Assembly (NCBI RefSeq): GCF_011764545.1
Contig: NZ_AP022870.1
Span: 5,750,001-5,814,000, forward strand
Reading direction: 5' to 3'
Origin: Phytohabitans flavus
GTDB taxonomy: Bacteria > Actinomycetota > Actinomycetes > Mycobacteriales > Micromonosporaceae
Length of the DNA stretch: 64,000 nt
The translations under genes and the position numbers were made by a program. Below are positions 36,887-44,411 of the stretch, one piece after another. The notes under the pieces were generated by a model. It had not been told where the DNA came from. It worked only from the letters and a program-made list of their open reading frames with translations, and ran no database searches. The stretch's first letter is position 1, and each line of letters starts with the position of its first letter.

Positions 36887-37846
36887 TCAGCGGACCAGCG
36901 TCTGTGGCCCAAGCACGAACTCCGGGTCGACCTGGCCGGCGAGGTCCTCGCCCACCTTGTCGTTGGCCCAAGCGGTCGCGTTGCGCAGGTGAAACTCCAC
37001 CGCCTGGCGGGTGTAGGTGGCCCAGTCCTTCGGACAAACAGCGACGGCTTCACGCATCGCGTCCAGGGCATCACGATTGGCAATCTCCAGTGTGGAGAGC
37101 GGCTGGGGCCGGCCCCGCTCGGCCGCCTTCACGTACGCCGAGCGCCCCACCCAGGTCAGCAGGTCGTCGCCGACGTGCGCACGGAGGAAGTCCACATCGG
37201 ACTCGTCGTCGACCTTGTTGCCCACCACGTACACCCGCACGCCGAAGTCCCGCGCGTAGCCGACGTACTGCCGGTAGACACCCACGCTGCGCAGCGTCGG
37301 CTCACAGACGATGAACGTGGCGTCGAAACGGGTGAAGAGACCGGACGCGAACGAGTCGGCGCCGGCGGTCATGTCCACGACGGCGTACTCCCCCGGGCCG
37401 TCGACAATGTGGTTGAGCAGCAGCTCGACCGCGCCGACCTTGGAGTGGTAGCAGGCCACGCCCAGGTCCTCGGTCGCGAACGGCCCGGTCACCGCGAGCC
37501 GGATGCCGCCGACCTCGCGTACCAGCGCGTCGTAGATCGGGTTGGCACCGGTGATCGACAGCAGCCGCGAGCCTCGCCCGGGCGGCGTGGTCTTGACCAT
37601 GGCCGCGGCCGAGGAGATCCGCGGGTTGCTCCCCCGCAGGTACTCCTTGATGCCGGCAAGGTGGTCGCCGAGCGCGGGCAGCAGCACCGCCTCGTCCTCG
37701 CTGGCGCCGAGCGCGGCGGCCAGGTGCTGGTTGATGTCCGCGTCGATGGCGAGCAGCGGCGCGCCGCCGGCGGCCAGATGGCGGGCGAAGAGGGCGGCCA
37801 GCGTGGTCTTGCCACTGCCGCCTTTCCCGACAAGGGCGATTTTCAC
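36887..37846 (-). CDS. CooC/MinD-like deviant-Walker ATPase
   Basis: 319 residues. The N-terminal MKIALVGKGGSGKTTLAALFARHLA carries the deviant Walker A (KGGxGKTT) of the SIMIBI class; LLAIDADINQHLAAALG is the switch I region and YAVVDMTAGADSFASGLF resembles the CooC switch II. CooC inserts nickel into CO dehydrogenase, but no CODH gene is present here, so the client metalloenzyme or partner is unknown. An AT-rich inverted repeat lies just upstream. Confidence 0.8.
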   Translation of the reverse strand: MKIALVGKGGSGKTTLAALFARHLAAGGAPLLAIDADINQHLAAALGASEDEAVLLPALGDHLAGIKEYLRGSNPRISSAAAMVKTTPPGRGSRLLSITGANPIYDALVREVGGIRLAVTGPFATEDLGVACYHSKVGAVELLLNHIVDGPGEYAVVDMTAGADSFASGLFTRFDATFIVCEPTLRSVGVYRQYVGYARDFGVRVYVVGNKVDDESDVDFLRAHVGDDLLTWVGRSAYVKAAERGRPQPLSTLEIANRDALDAMREAVAVCPKDWATYTRQAVEFHLRNATAWANDKVGEDLAGQVDPEFVLGPQTLVR

Positions 37847-37882
37847 GGTACGGGACTCCTTGGGCCGTCTTTACGTTGCTTG

Positions 37883-37903
37883 TATTGGATGTCATTTCCA
37901 ATA
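37883..37903. promoter_or_regulatory. Candidate operator TATTGGA-N7-TCCAATA
   Basis: A perfect 7-bp inverted repeat with 7-bp spacing, 37 bp upstream of the CooC-like gene start, in one of the few AT-rich patches of the window. Centre-to-centre spacing of 14 bp is short for a classic dimer site but possible. Function is inferred from symmetry and position only. Confidence 0.4.
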
Positions 37904-37935
37904 GCGGCGCAAGCATTATCGGGCGTGTCGGCTAC

Positions 37936-38010
37936 CGAACCTTTTTCCACCTCCCGTCACGGTCTGTCCTGACGCGCGGGCGCCGCGCAGTTCAGGTTGA
38001 AAAAGGTTCG
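37936..38010. promoter_or_regulatory. Paired 12-bp inverted repeats upstream of the membrane-protein gene
   Basis: cgaacctttttc (37936-37947) and gaaaaaggttcg (37999-38010) are exact reverse complements separated by 51 bp, ending 18 bp before the GTG start at 38029. They could be two opposed protein-binding sites or the arms of a long leader stem. Confidence 0.4.
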
Positions 38011-38028
38011 TTGGTAGGGTGACGGGCC

Positions 38029-39911
38029 GTGACGCTGACCGAGCCTGTGGCCGCACCCACCGACCCGCCGGGCACCTCGCGCCGCCGGCCGGACCTGGTG
38101 GTCGCGGCGCTCTCGCTCGGGCTCGCCGTGCTGGTCACCGCCGGCCTCTGGGCCGACCCCAACCACCGCACCATCAAGGTCAACTCCAGCGACCAGGCGC
38201 TCTTCGAGTGGCTCCTGGCGTTCGGCGCGCATGCGCTCACCCACGCGGAAAACCCGCTCTTCACCCACCTGATGAACGTCCCCGACGGGGTGAACCTCGC
38301 GGTCAACACCTCGATCACCGTGTACGCGGTGCTCTTCGCCCCGCTCACGCTGCTGGCCGGGCCGCAGTGGTCGTTCGTGGTGATCCTCACGCTCAACCTG
38401 GCCGCGACCGCGTTCGCGTGGTACCTGCTGCTCTCCCGCGCGTTCCGCCTGCCGGTGCTCGCCGCGGCGGTGGGCGGGCTCTTCTGCGGCTTCGCGCCGG
38501 GCATGGTCTCGCACGCCAACGCCCACCTCAACTGGACCGCCGGGTGGCTCGTGCCGCTGGTGGTGTGGCGGGTGTTCGCGCTCCGCGAGCCGGGCCGGTG
38601 GCGGCGCAACGGGCTGATCCTCGGCGTGCTGGTGGCGGTCGCGTTCTCGATCGCGGCCGAGGGGCTCTTCTTCACCGCGCTGGCCTGCGGGGTGTTCCTC
38701 GGCGTGTGGGCGTTCTCGCGGCGGGCCGAGGCGCGGGCGGCCCTGCCGACGTTCGTACGCGGGCTGGCGGTCACCGCCGGGGCGGCTGTGTTGCTCCTCT
38801 CGTACCCGCTGTGGCTGCACTTCTTCGGCCCGCAGCGGTTCCACGGCACGGGCTTCGACCCGAAGGTGCACAACGAGGACCTGGCCGCGTTCGCCGCGTT
38901 CCCGGAGCGGTCGCTGGCTGGGATCGCCGGCTTCGGCACGGGCTTGGCACCAAACCCGACCGAGGAGAACTCGTTCTTCGGCCTGCCGCTGCTCGCGCTC
39001 GTGGTCGTCTGCTTCGTGCTGCTGTGGCGGCGCACGGCCCCGAGGCTGGCGAGGTCCGGTCCGAGGAGCGCAGCGACGAGGCCGGACCGAGCCGGCCTCG
39101 GGGCCCAGCGCGAGCGGAGCGAGCGCAGTCAAACACAGATGCGGGCCGGCGGGCGGTGCTGCGCGCGCTGGCGGTCACCGCCGGGGTGTTCTTCGTACTG
39201 TCGCTGGGGCCGGAGCTCAAGGTCGACGAGCGGCTGACCGGGGTCCCGCTGCCGTACGCGGCGCTGGGCGGCCTGCCGGTCTTCAACGCCGCCCTCCCGG
39301 CCCGGCTGGCGCTCGTGGTGATGCCGCTGATCGGGCTGGTGCTCGCGTACGGGCTGGCCGCCCTCGGTCCGCGTCCGGCGCCGGCCTGGCTGGGCGCCTT
39401 CGCGGTCGCGCTGCTGCCGCTCGTGCCGGTACCGCTGCACACCTCGGAGTACGAGCCGGTCCCCCGGTTCATCACGTCCGGCACCTGGCGCGAGTACGTC
39501 CAGGATGGCGGCGTCCTCGCCCCGGTACCGCCCACCTCCGACGTGCTGCCGGACGGGCAGCGCTGGCAGACGTACGCGCTGGCGCACGGGCAGGGCGAGT
39601 TCCGTATCCCGGCCGGCTTCTTCCTCGGCCCCGGCGGCCCGGACGGCAAGGGACGGATCGGCCCGGTCCCGCGCCCGTCGGCCGACCTGCTCTTCGAGGT
39701 GGCGCGCACGGGTGTCGTACCCCCGATCACGGACGCGGACCGGGCGGCGGCGCGCGAGGACCTGCGCTACTGGGGCGCGGAGGCCGTGGTGCTGGCCGAC
39801 CGGGTACACGGGGCGAAGTTCCCGGCCCACCCGGAGGCCCTGCTGCGCGCGACGACCGAGCTGCTCGGCCCACCGCAGCGGGTCGACGACGTGTGGCTGT
39901 GGCGGGTGTGA
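38029..39911 (+). CDS. Polytopic membrane protein (GT-C-like), with palindromic insert and one frame break
   Basis: About 628 residues when repaired. Residues ~25-340 hold some eight membrane segments (LVVAALSLGLAVLVTAGLW ... FGLPLLALVVVCFVLLWRR); a second hydrophobic block and a soluble tail (YWGAEAVVLADRVHGAKF ... DDVWLWRV) follow. The layout resembles GT-C membrane glycosyltransferases, though no DxD-type motif is certain. Between LLWRRTA and GRRAVLRALAV lies a ~105-bp palindromic insert (39036-39105 core). Adding one C to CCCC 39038-39041 makes the insert readable as about 35 extra residues in frame. Divergent from the CooC-like gene. Confidence 0.72.
39036..39105. repeat. Palindromic element inside the membrane-protein gene
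   Basis: Outer arms ggccccgaggctgg (39036-39049) and ccggcctcggggcc (39092-39105) pair with one mismatch; inner ggtccgg and ccggacc also pair. The centre is the GAGGAGCGCAGCGACGAGG motif. It is flanked on the right by a second GCGCGAGCGGAGCGAGCGCAG block before normal coding resumes near 39150. Confidence 0.65.
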
Positions 39912-39975
39912 CTCCCCACAGACGTGAGCAGAGACACGCAGCGATCGGCCCCCCACCTGGGTCTACGCTGAATGG

Positions 39976-40617
39976 GTGACTAGCGCACTCACCGAGCTGC
40001 GGCACCGGAAGCTCGGCCGCATCGACTACCTGGCGGCGTGGGATGAGCAGCGGCGGCTGCACGAGGCCGTGGTCGCCGGTGCGGAGCCGGGCACCGTGCT
40101 CCTGCTCGAGCACCCGAGTGTCTACACGGCCGGCAAGCGGACCGAGCCGCTCGACCGCCCGATGGACGGCACGCCCGTCATCGACGTCGACCGCGGCGGC
40201 AAGATCACCTGGCACGGCCCGGGGCAGCTGGTCGGTTACCCGATCCTCAAGCTGCCCGACCCGATCGACGTGGTGGCCTACGTGCGGCGCACGGAGCAGC
40301 TGCTCATCGACGTCTGCGCCGAGTTCGGCCTGGCCACGACGCGGATCGAGGGACGCAGTGGGGCCTGGGTGCCGGCCGACGACCGCGGGCCGGACCGCAA
40401 GATTGGCGCGATCGGCATCCGGGTGTCGCAGGGCGTGACGCAGCACGGCTTCGCGCTCAACTGCGACTGCGACCTGGCGGTCTTCGACCGCATCGTCCCG
40501 TGCGGCATCCGCGACGCGGGTGTCAGCTCGCTGAGCGCGGAGCTCGGCCGGCAGATCACGGTGGCCGACGTGCTCCCGGTGGCCGAGCGCCACCTGGGCA
40601 CACTGCTCGCGGAGTAG
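39976..40617 (+). CDS. lipB: Octanoyltransferase LipB
   Basis: 213 residues. Moves octanoate from acyl carrier protein to lipoyl domains. GGKITWHGPGQLVGYPI is the family signature; the catalytic Lys is in DRKIGAIGIRV and the catalytic Cys in RIVPCGIRDAGVSSL. GTG start. Its products are matured by LipA, encoded after aspS 1.7 kb downstream, and used by the E2 enzyme upstream. Confidence 0.95.
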   Translation: MTSALTELRHRKLGRIDYLAAWDEQRRLHEAVVAGAEPGTVLLLEHPSVYTAGKRTEPLDRPMDGTPVIDVDRGGKITWHGPGQLVGYPILKLPDPIDVVAYVRRTEQLLIDVCAEFGLATTRIEGRSGAWVPADDRGPDRKIGAIGIRVSQGVTQHGFALNCDCDLAVFDRIVPCGIRDAGVSSLSAELGRQITVADVLPVAERHLGTLLAE

Positions 40618-40673
40618 GCGAGCCGGCCCAGGTGCTCACCCAGGCCGGCCGGCCTCGCGTTACTGACCGCTCG

Positions 40674-41987
40674 CTACGGGGTCAGCCGGTGGCGGTCACG
40701 CGGAAAGGCTGTCACCTCGCGTACGTTGGCGGCGCCGGTGAGCCGGGCCACAAACCGCTCCAGCCCGATGGCAAACCCGCCGTGCGGCGGCATCCCGTGC
40801 CGAAATGCCTCCACATAGGACTCGTACGGCGCGAGTGGCTCGCCCCGCGCGGCAAGCGCCGCCACGTAGTCCTCGTACCGGTGCAGCCGCTGCCCGCCAG
40901 TCACCAGCTCCACACCCCGGAAAAGCAGGTCGAACCCGTTCGTGTACCCGGGACGGGTCGGGTCTGGGTGCGTGTAGAAGGGGCGCTTGGCCGCCGGGTA
41001 CCCGGTGACGAACACGACGTCCGACCCGTGCTCGGCAAGCGCCCACTCCCCGACCGCCCGCTCGTGCGCAGGCGCTAAATCTACTGGGCCCTGTTCGTCG
41101 CGTCGCGTGCCCGCGACGCGACGAACAGGGCTGGAAACCGAGTCCGGCTCGTCCGGGGGCGCGCCGGCGATCTTCAGCGCCTCGGTGAAATGCAGCGCGG
41201 GAAACTCGGCGGGCAGCGCCGCCGGCAGCCCGGTCGCCGCCACCATGCCGCGGATCACCTCGGCGAGTACCGCCATGACGTCGCGGTGGTCCTCGACGAA
41301 TCCCAGCTCGGCGTCGAGCGACGTGTACTGAGCCAGGTGCCGCCCGGTCTCGTGCGGCTCGGCACGGAAGACCGGCCCCACCTCGTACACACGCTCGAAG
41401 ACGCCCACCATGACCTGCTTGTAGAACTGGGGCGACTGGGCCAGGAAGGCGGGCCGTCCAAAGTAGTCGATCGCGAATACGTTCGCCCCGCTCTCGGTGG
41501 AGCTGGCCACGATTTTCGGCGTGTGCACCTCCACGAAACCCAGACCGTCCAGTGTGGACCGGAAGCCGGCCACGGCCGCCGCGGAGACACGCAGCGCGGA
41601 CGCACGTGTGGCGTGGCGTAGCGAGAGTGACGCGTGGTCGAGCTGAGTGGGCAGGGTTGCCCCCAGCTCCGGCCGGAAGAGGTCGAACGGTGGTGGCTCG
41701 GCGGTCGCTCCGAGTACCCGTACCAGAGGCTCGACCACCTCGACCCCGGCGGGCGCGGCAGCGTTCGCGACGGCCTCGCCGGTGAGCTCGACGGCGGTCT
41801 CCTCGCCGACGGCCTCGATCTGGGCACGGACACCGGGGTCGGTGACCACGACCTGGCTGAGCCCGGCGCGGTCCCGCACGATCAGAAACGCCACCGACTT
41901 CAGCAGCCGGCGGCGGTGTACCCACCCGGCGAGTCGCACGGTTTCGCCAATGTGGGCAGGCAGTTGGGTGGAAAGGATGCGTTGCAT
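40674..41987 (-). CDS. aspS: Archaeal-type (short) aspartyl-tRNA synthetase with in-frame palindromic insert
   Basis: 437 residues from the ATG at 41985-41987, with SD AGGAGG. It lacks the GAD insertion domain of the usual ~590-residue bacterial AspRS, so it is the archaeal/eukaryal-like form. N-terminal OB-fold (VRLAGWVHRRRLLKSVAFLIVRDR); class II motif 2 in VYEVGPVFRAEPHETGRHLAQYTSLDAE; motif 3 in GFAIGLERFVARL. About 20 residues (DSVSSPVRRVAGTRRDEQGP) interrupt the conserved DEPDLAPAHER segment; they are encoded by a palindrome. A rare Leu TTA codon follows directly. It lies antisense between lipB and lipA. Likely a second, tRNA-regulated AspRS; whether it charges tRNA-Asn too cannot be told. 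Confidence 0.9.
   Translation of the reverse strand: MQRILSTQLPAHIGETVRLAGWVHRRRLLKSVAFLIVRDRAGLSQVVVTDPGVRAQIEAVGEETAVELTGEAVANAAAPAGVEVVEPLVRVLGATAEPPPFDLFRPELGATLPTQLDHASLSLRHATRASALRVSAAAVAGFRSTLDGLGFVEVHTPKIVASSTESGANVFAIDYFGRPAFLAQSPQFYKQVMVGVFERVYEVGPVFRAEPHETGRHLAQYTSLDAELGFVEDHRDVMAVLAEVIRGMVAATGLPAALPAEFPALHFTEALKIAGAPPDEPDSVSSPVRRVAGTRRDEQGPVDLAPAHERAVGEWALAEHGSDVVFVTGYPAAKRPFYTHPDPTRPGYTNGFDLLFRGVELVTGGQRLHRYEDYVAALAARGEPLAPYESYVEAFRHGMPPHGGFAIGLERFVARLTGAANVREVTAFPRDRHRLTP
41088..41131. repeat. Perfect palindrome inserted in frame in aspS
   Basis: gccctgttcgtcgcgtcgcg (41088-41107) and its exact reverse complement (41112-41131) enclose a 4-base loop. The DNA immediately outside includes the AT-richer cccagtagattta (minus strand), which supplies the TTA codon. 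The insert adds about 20 residues without breaking the frame. Confidence 0.85.
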
Positions 41988-42212
41988 GGGCACCTCCTGG
42001 TCATCGCGCAACGCGATCCCCGACTGGGCGCGGGCGAGTGGGGAAACTCGCGGTGCCACCGCGCCTTCACCCCCGAAGGGGCCTCATTCGAAATGCGGCT
42101 CTGGAGTGTCTTCGCGCCCCGGCGCCGGGCCACCGTCACAGCTGCGGGTGGCTCTCTCGGCCGGCGGATTTCGGGGCGGTACTTGGTTCCGTCGTCGCCG
42201 CTCACGACACGC
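41988..42212 (-). promoter_or_regulatory. T-box riboswitch (tRNA-Asp sensing, translational type) upstream of aspS
   Basis: Read on the minus strand, Stem I has the S-turn AGUA (42183-42180) opposite GAA (42113-42111) followed by specifier GAC (42110-42108, Asp). Between them nested helices pair: CGCCCCG/CGGGGCG, GCCGG/CCGGC, CCACC/GGUGG. The T-box bulge UGGCACC (42058-42052) is flanked by two perfect helices, GCGCGG/CCGCGC and GCGAGU/ACUCGC. UGGC fits an acceptor end with discriminator G, as in tRNA-Asp. GGCACC can instead pair with GGUGCC (41994-41989) beside the SD, and no U-tract terminator is present, so control is probably of translation initiation. Confidence 0.9.
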
Positions 42213-42276
42213 TAGCAGGACAAACCGGTGGTGGGTATCACATAAAGCGCAGCGTGAGGCTCGTCGCCTAGTGTTC

Positions 42277-43236
42277 ATGCGTGACCACAGCGAGCGTAGT
42301 CTCGGATCTGTGACCATCGCTCCAGAGGGACGGCGCCTGCTGCGCATCGAGGCGCGCAACGCCGAGACGCCGATCGAGCGCAAGCCGCCGTGGATCAAGG
42401 TCAAGGCCAAGATGGGCCCGGAGTACACCGAGCTACGTGGCCTGGTCCAGCGCGAGGGCTTGCACACCGTTTGCCAGGAGGCCGGCTGCCCCAACATCTA
42501 CGAGTGTTGGGAAGATCGCGAGGCCACCTTCCTGATCGGCGGCGACCAGTGCACGCGGCGATGCGACTTCTGCCAGATCGACACGGGCAAGCCGGCCGAG
42601 TTCGACGCTGACGAGCCCCGCCGCGTCGGCGAGTCGGTCGCCACGATGGGCCTGCGGTATGCGACGGTCACCGGCGTCGCCCGCGACGACCTGCCGGACG
42701 GCGGTGCCTGGCTGTACGCGGAGACGGTCCGCCAGATCCACAAGCTCCAGCCCGGCTGCGGTGTCGAGCTGCTGATCCCCGACTTCAACGGCGACCCCGC
42801 CCAGCTCGGCGAGGTCTTCGACGCCCGGCCCGAGGTGCTCGCCCACAATGTCGAGACGGTGCCGCGCATCTTCAAGCGCATCCGCCCCGCGTTCCGCTAC
42901 GAGCGCTCGCTCGACGTGCTCACCCAGGCCCGCGCGGCCGGCCTGGTGACAAAGTCCAACCTGATCCTCGGGCTGGGCGAGGAGCGCCACGAGATCTCCC
43001 AGGCTCTGCGCGACCTCCACGAGGCCGGCTGCGAGCTGGTGACCATTACGCAGTACCTGCGACCCACGCCGCGCCACCACCCCGTGGAGCGCTGGGTCAA
43101 GCCGGAGGAGTTCGTGGAGCTGATGGAGGAAGCCGAGCAGATCGGCTTCGCCGGCGTGATGAGCGGCCCGCTGGTCCGCTCGTCGTACCGCGCTGGTCGC
43201 CTCTACCAGCAGGCCCTGGACGCGCGCAACGCCTGA
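42277..43236 (+). CDS. lipA: Lipoyl synthase LipA
   Basis: 319 residues; radical SAM enzyme inserting two sulfurs into protein-bound octanoyl groups. Auxiliary cluster cysteines in CQEAGCPNIYEC, radical SAM cluster CTRRCDFC, and the C-terminal RSSYRAG with its cluster-ligating serine are present. The start is uncertain: ATG 42277 or, giving the more family-like VTIAPEGRRLLRIEARN, GTG 42310. Divergent from aspS, with whose T-box leader it shares the upstream region. Confidence 0.95.
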   Translation: MRDHSERSLGSVTIAPEGRRLLRIEARNAETPIERKPPWIKVKAKMGPEYTELRGLVQREGLHTVCQEAGCPNIYECWEDREATFLIGGDQCTRRCDFCQIDTGKPAEFDADEPRRVGESVATMGLRYATVTGVARDDLPDGGAWLYAETVRQIHKLQPGCGVELLIPDFNGDPAQLGEVFDARPEVLAHNVETVPRIFKRIRPAFRYERSLDVLTQARAAGLVTKSNLILGLGEERHEISQALRDLHEAGCELVTITQYLRPTPRHHPVERWVKPEEFVELMEEAEQIGFAGVMSGPLVRSSYRAGRLYQQALDARNA

Positions 43237-43315
43237 GGCGCACTGTCACGCTGAGATACCACTTTCGGACGAAGCGTGTTGAGGAAGGCTCATCGAGGAC
43301 ACTAGATTTCTCGCC

Positions 43316-44380
43316 ATGAGTCTCCCGACCGAGCCGATCGGAAGCATCCCAAGGTCCCCCGCCCTCCTCGCCGGCATCGCCGACCACGCCGCCGGACGGA
43401 TCGACAGCGAAGCCCTCGACAGCCTGTACGACGACGCCCTGCGCGACACGATCGCGACGCTGGAGTCGCTCGGTTCGCCGGTGGTCACCGATGGCGAGCA
43501 GACCAAGCCCTCCTTCTTGACGTACCCCCTCGCCGGACTCGACAACCTGGCGCCGGACGGCGCCGTCATCCCGTTCGCCGACGGCCACACCCGGCAGCTG
43601 CCTCGGCTCGCGAAGGGCCCGTTCCGTTACGGGGCCCGCTCCGGCGAGTACCTCGCCGCCGCGCGCCGGTACGCCACCGTCCCGGTCAAGCAGGCGGTCA
43701 TCTCGCCGTCCGCGCTGAGCCTCCTCTACCCGCAGGACCCCATCCCGGGGTACAGCCGCGAGGAGTTCCTCGACGACCTTGTGGACGAGGTGGAGGCGGA
43801 CATCCGCGGCGCTCTGGACGGCGGCGCGCACACGGTCCAGATCGACTTCACCGAGGGGCGCTTCTCCCTCAAGCTCGACCCGTCGGGCGGCGTGCTGCGG
43901 TCGCTGGTCGAGCTGAACAACCGGGTGCTCGCCCGCTTCACGGACAGCGAGCGGGCGCGCATCGGCGTACACACGTGTCCCGGCGGTGACCAGGACTCCA
44001 CGCACAGCCTCGACATCGACTACACCGCGCTGCTGCCTCATTTGTTCGCGGTAAACGCCGGCGTCTTCTACGTGCAGCTCGCCAGCGAGGCAGACCCCGA
44101 TCGGGTGCTCGCCACGATCGCCACCCACCTCCGGCCGGACCAGCGGGTCTTCGTCGGCGTCACCGACCCGATCGACCCGGTGGTGGAGACGCCCACCCAG
44201 GTGCGCGACCGGGTGCTCCGGGCGGCCGAGCACATCGCCCCGGACCGGCTGGGCACCTGCGACGACTGCGGCTTCGCGCCGTTCGGCGACGACACGTCCA
44301 CCTCGCGGGAGACCGCCTTCGCCAAGGTGCGGGCGCGCGTCGAGGGCACGGCTCTGGCCGCGGAGTCACTTGGCGCCTAG
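43316..44380 (+). CDS. Cobalamin-independent methionine synthase (MetE C-terminal)-like protein
   Basis: 354 residues, only one TIM barrel, about half a MetE. Starts PTEPIGSIPRSP and shows VVTDGEQTKPSF, zinc-site HTCPGGD and CDDCGFAPFGDD near the C-terminus. Single-barrel members of this family include archaeal methionine synthases and epoxyalkane:CoM transferases, so the methyl donor and acceptor are uncertain. ATG start; a lone gene between lipA and the LuxR regulator. Convergent with the LuxR gene (31-bp gap). Confidence 0.85.
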   Translation: MSLPTEPIGSIPRSPALLAGIADHAAGRIDSEALDSLYDDALRDTIATLESLGSPVVTDGEQTKPSFLTYPLAGLDNLAPDGAVIPFADGHTRQLPRLAKGPFRYGARSGEYLAAARRYATVPVKQAVISPSALSLLYPQDPIPGYSREEFLDDLVDEVEADIRGALDGGAHTVQIDFTEGRFSLKLDPSGGVLRSLVELNNRVLARFTDSERARIGVHTCPGGDQDSTHSLDIDYTALLPHLFAVNAGVFYVQLASEADPDRVLATIATHLRPDQRVFVGVTDPIDPVVETPTQVRDRVLRAAEHIAPDRLGTCDDCGFAPFGDDTSTSRETAFAKVRARVEGTALAAESLGA

Positions 44381-44411
44381 GCGCCGATACCGTCCTATAT
44401 GGATCGTGGGG

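Noticed and set aside
42014..42034. Intrinsic terminator in the aspS leader
   Set aside because: The small hairpin near the gene (ATCGCG-TTG-CGCGAT) has no U tract; pairing of the T-box with the SD region explains control better.
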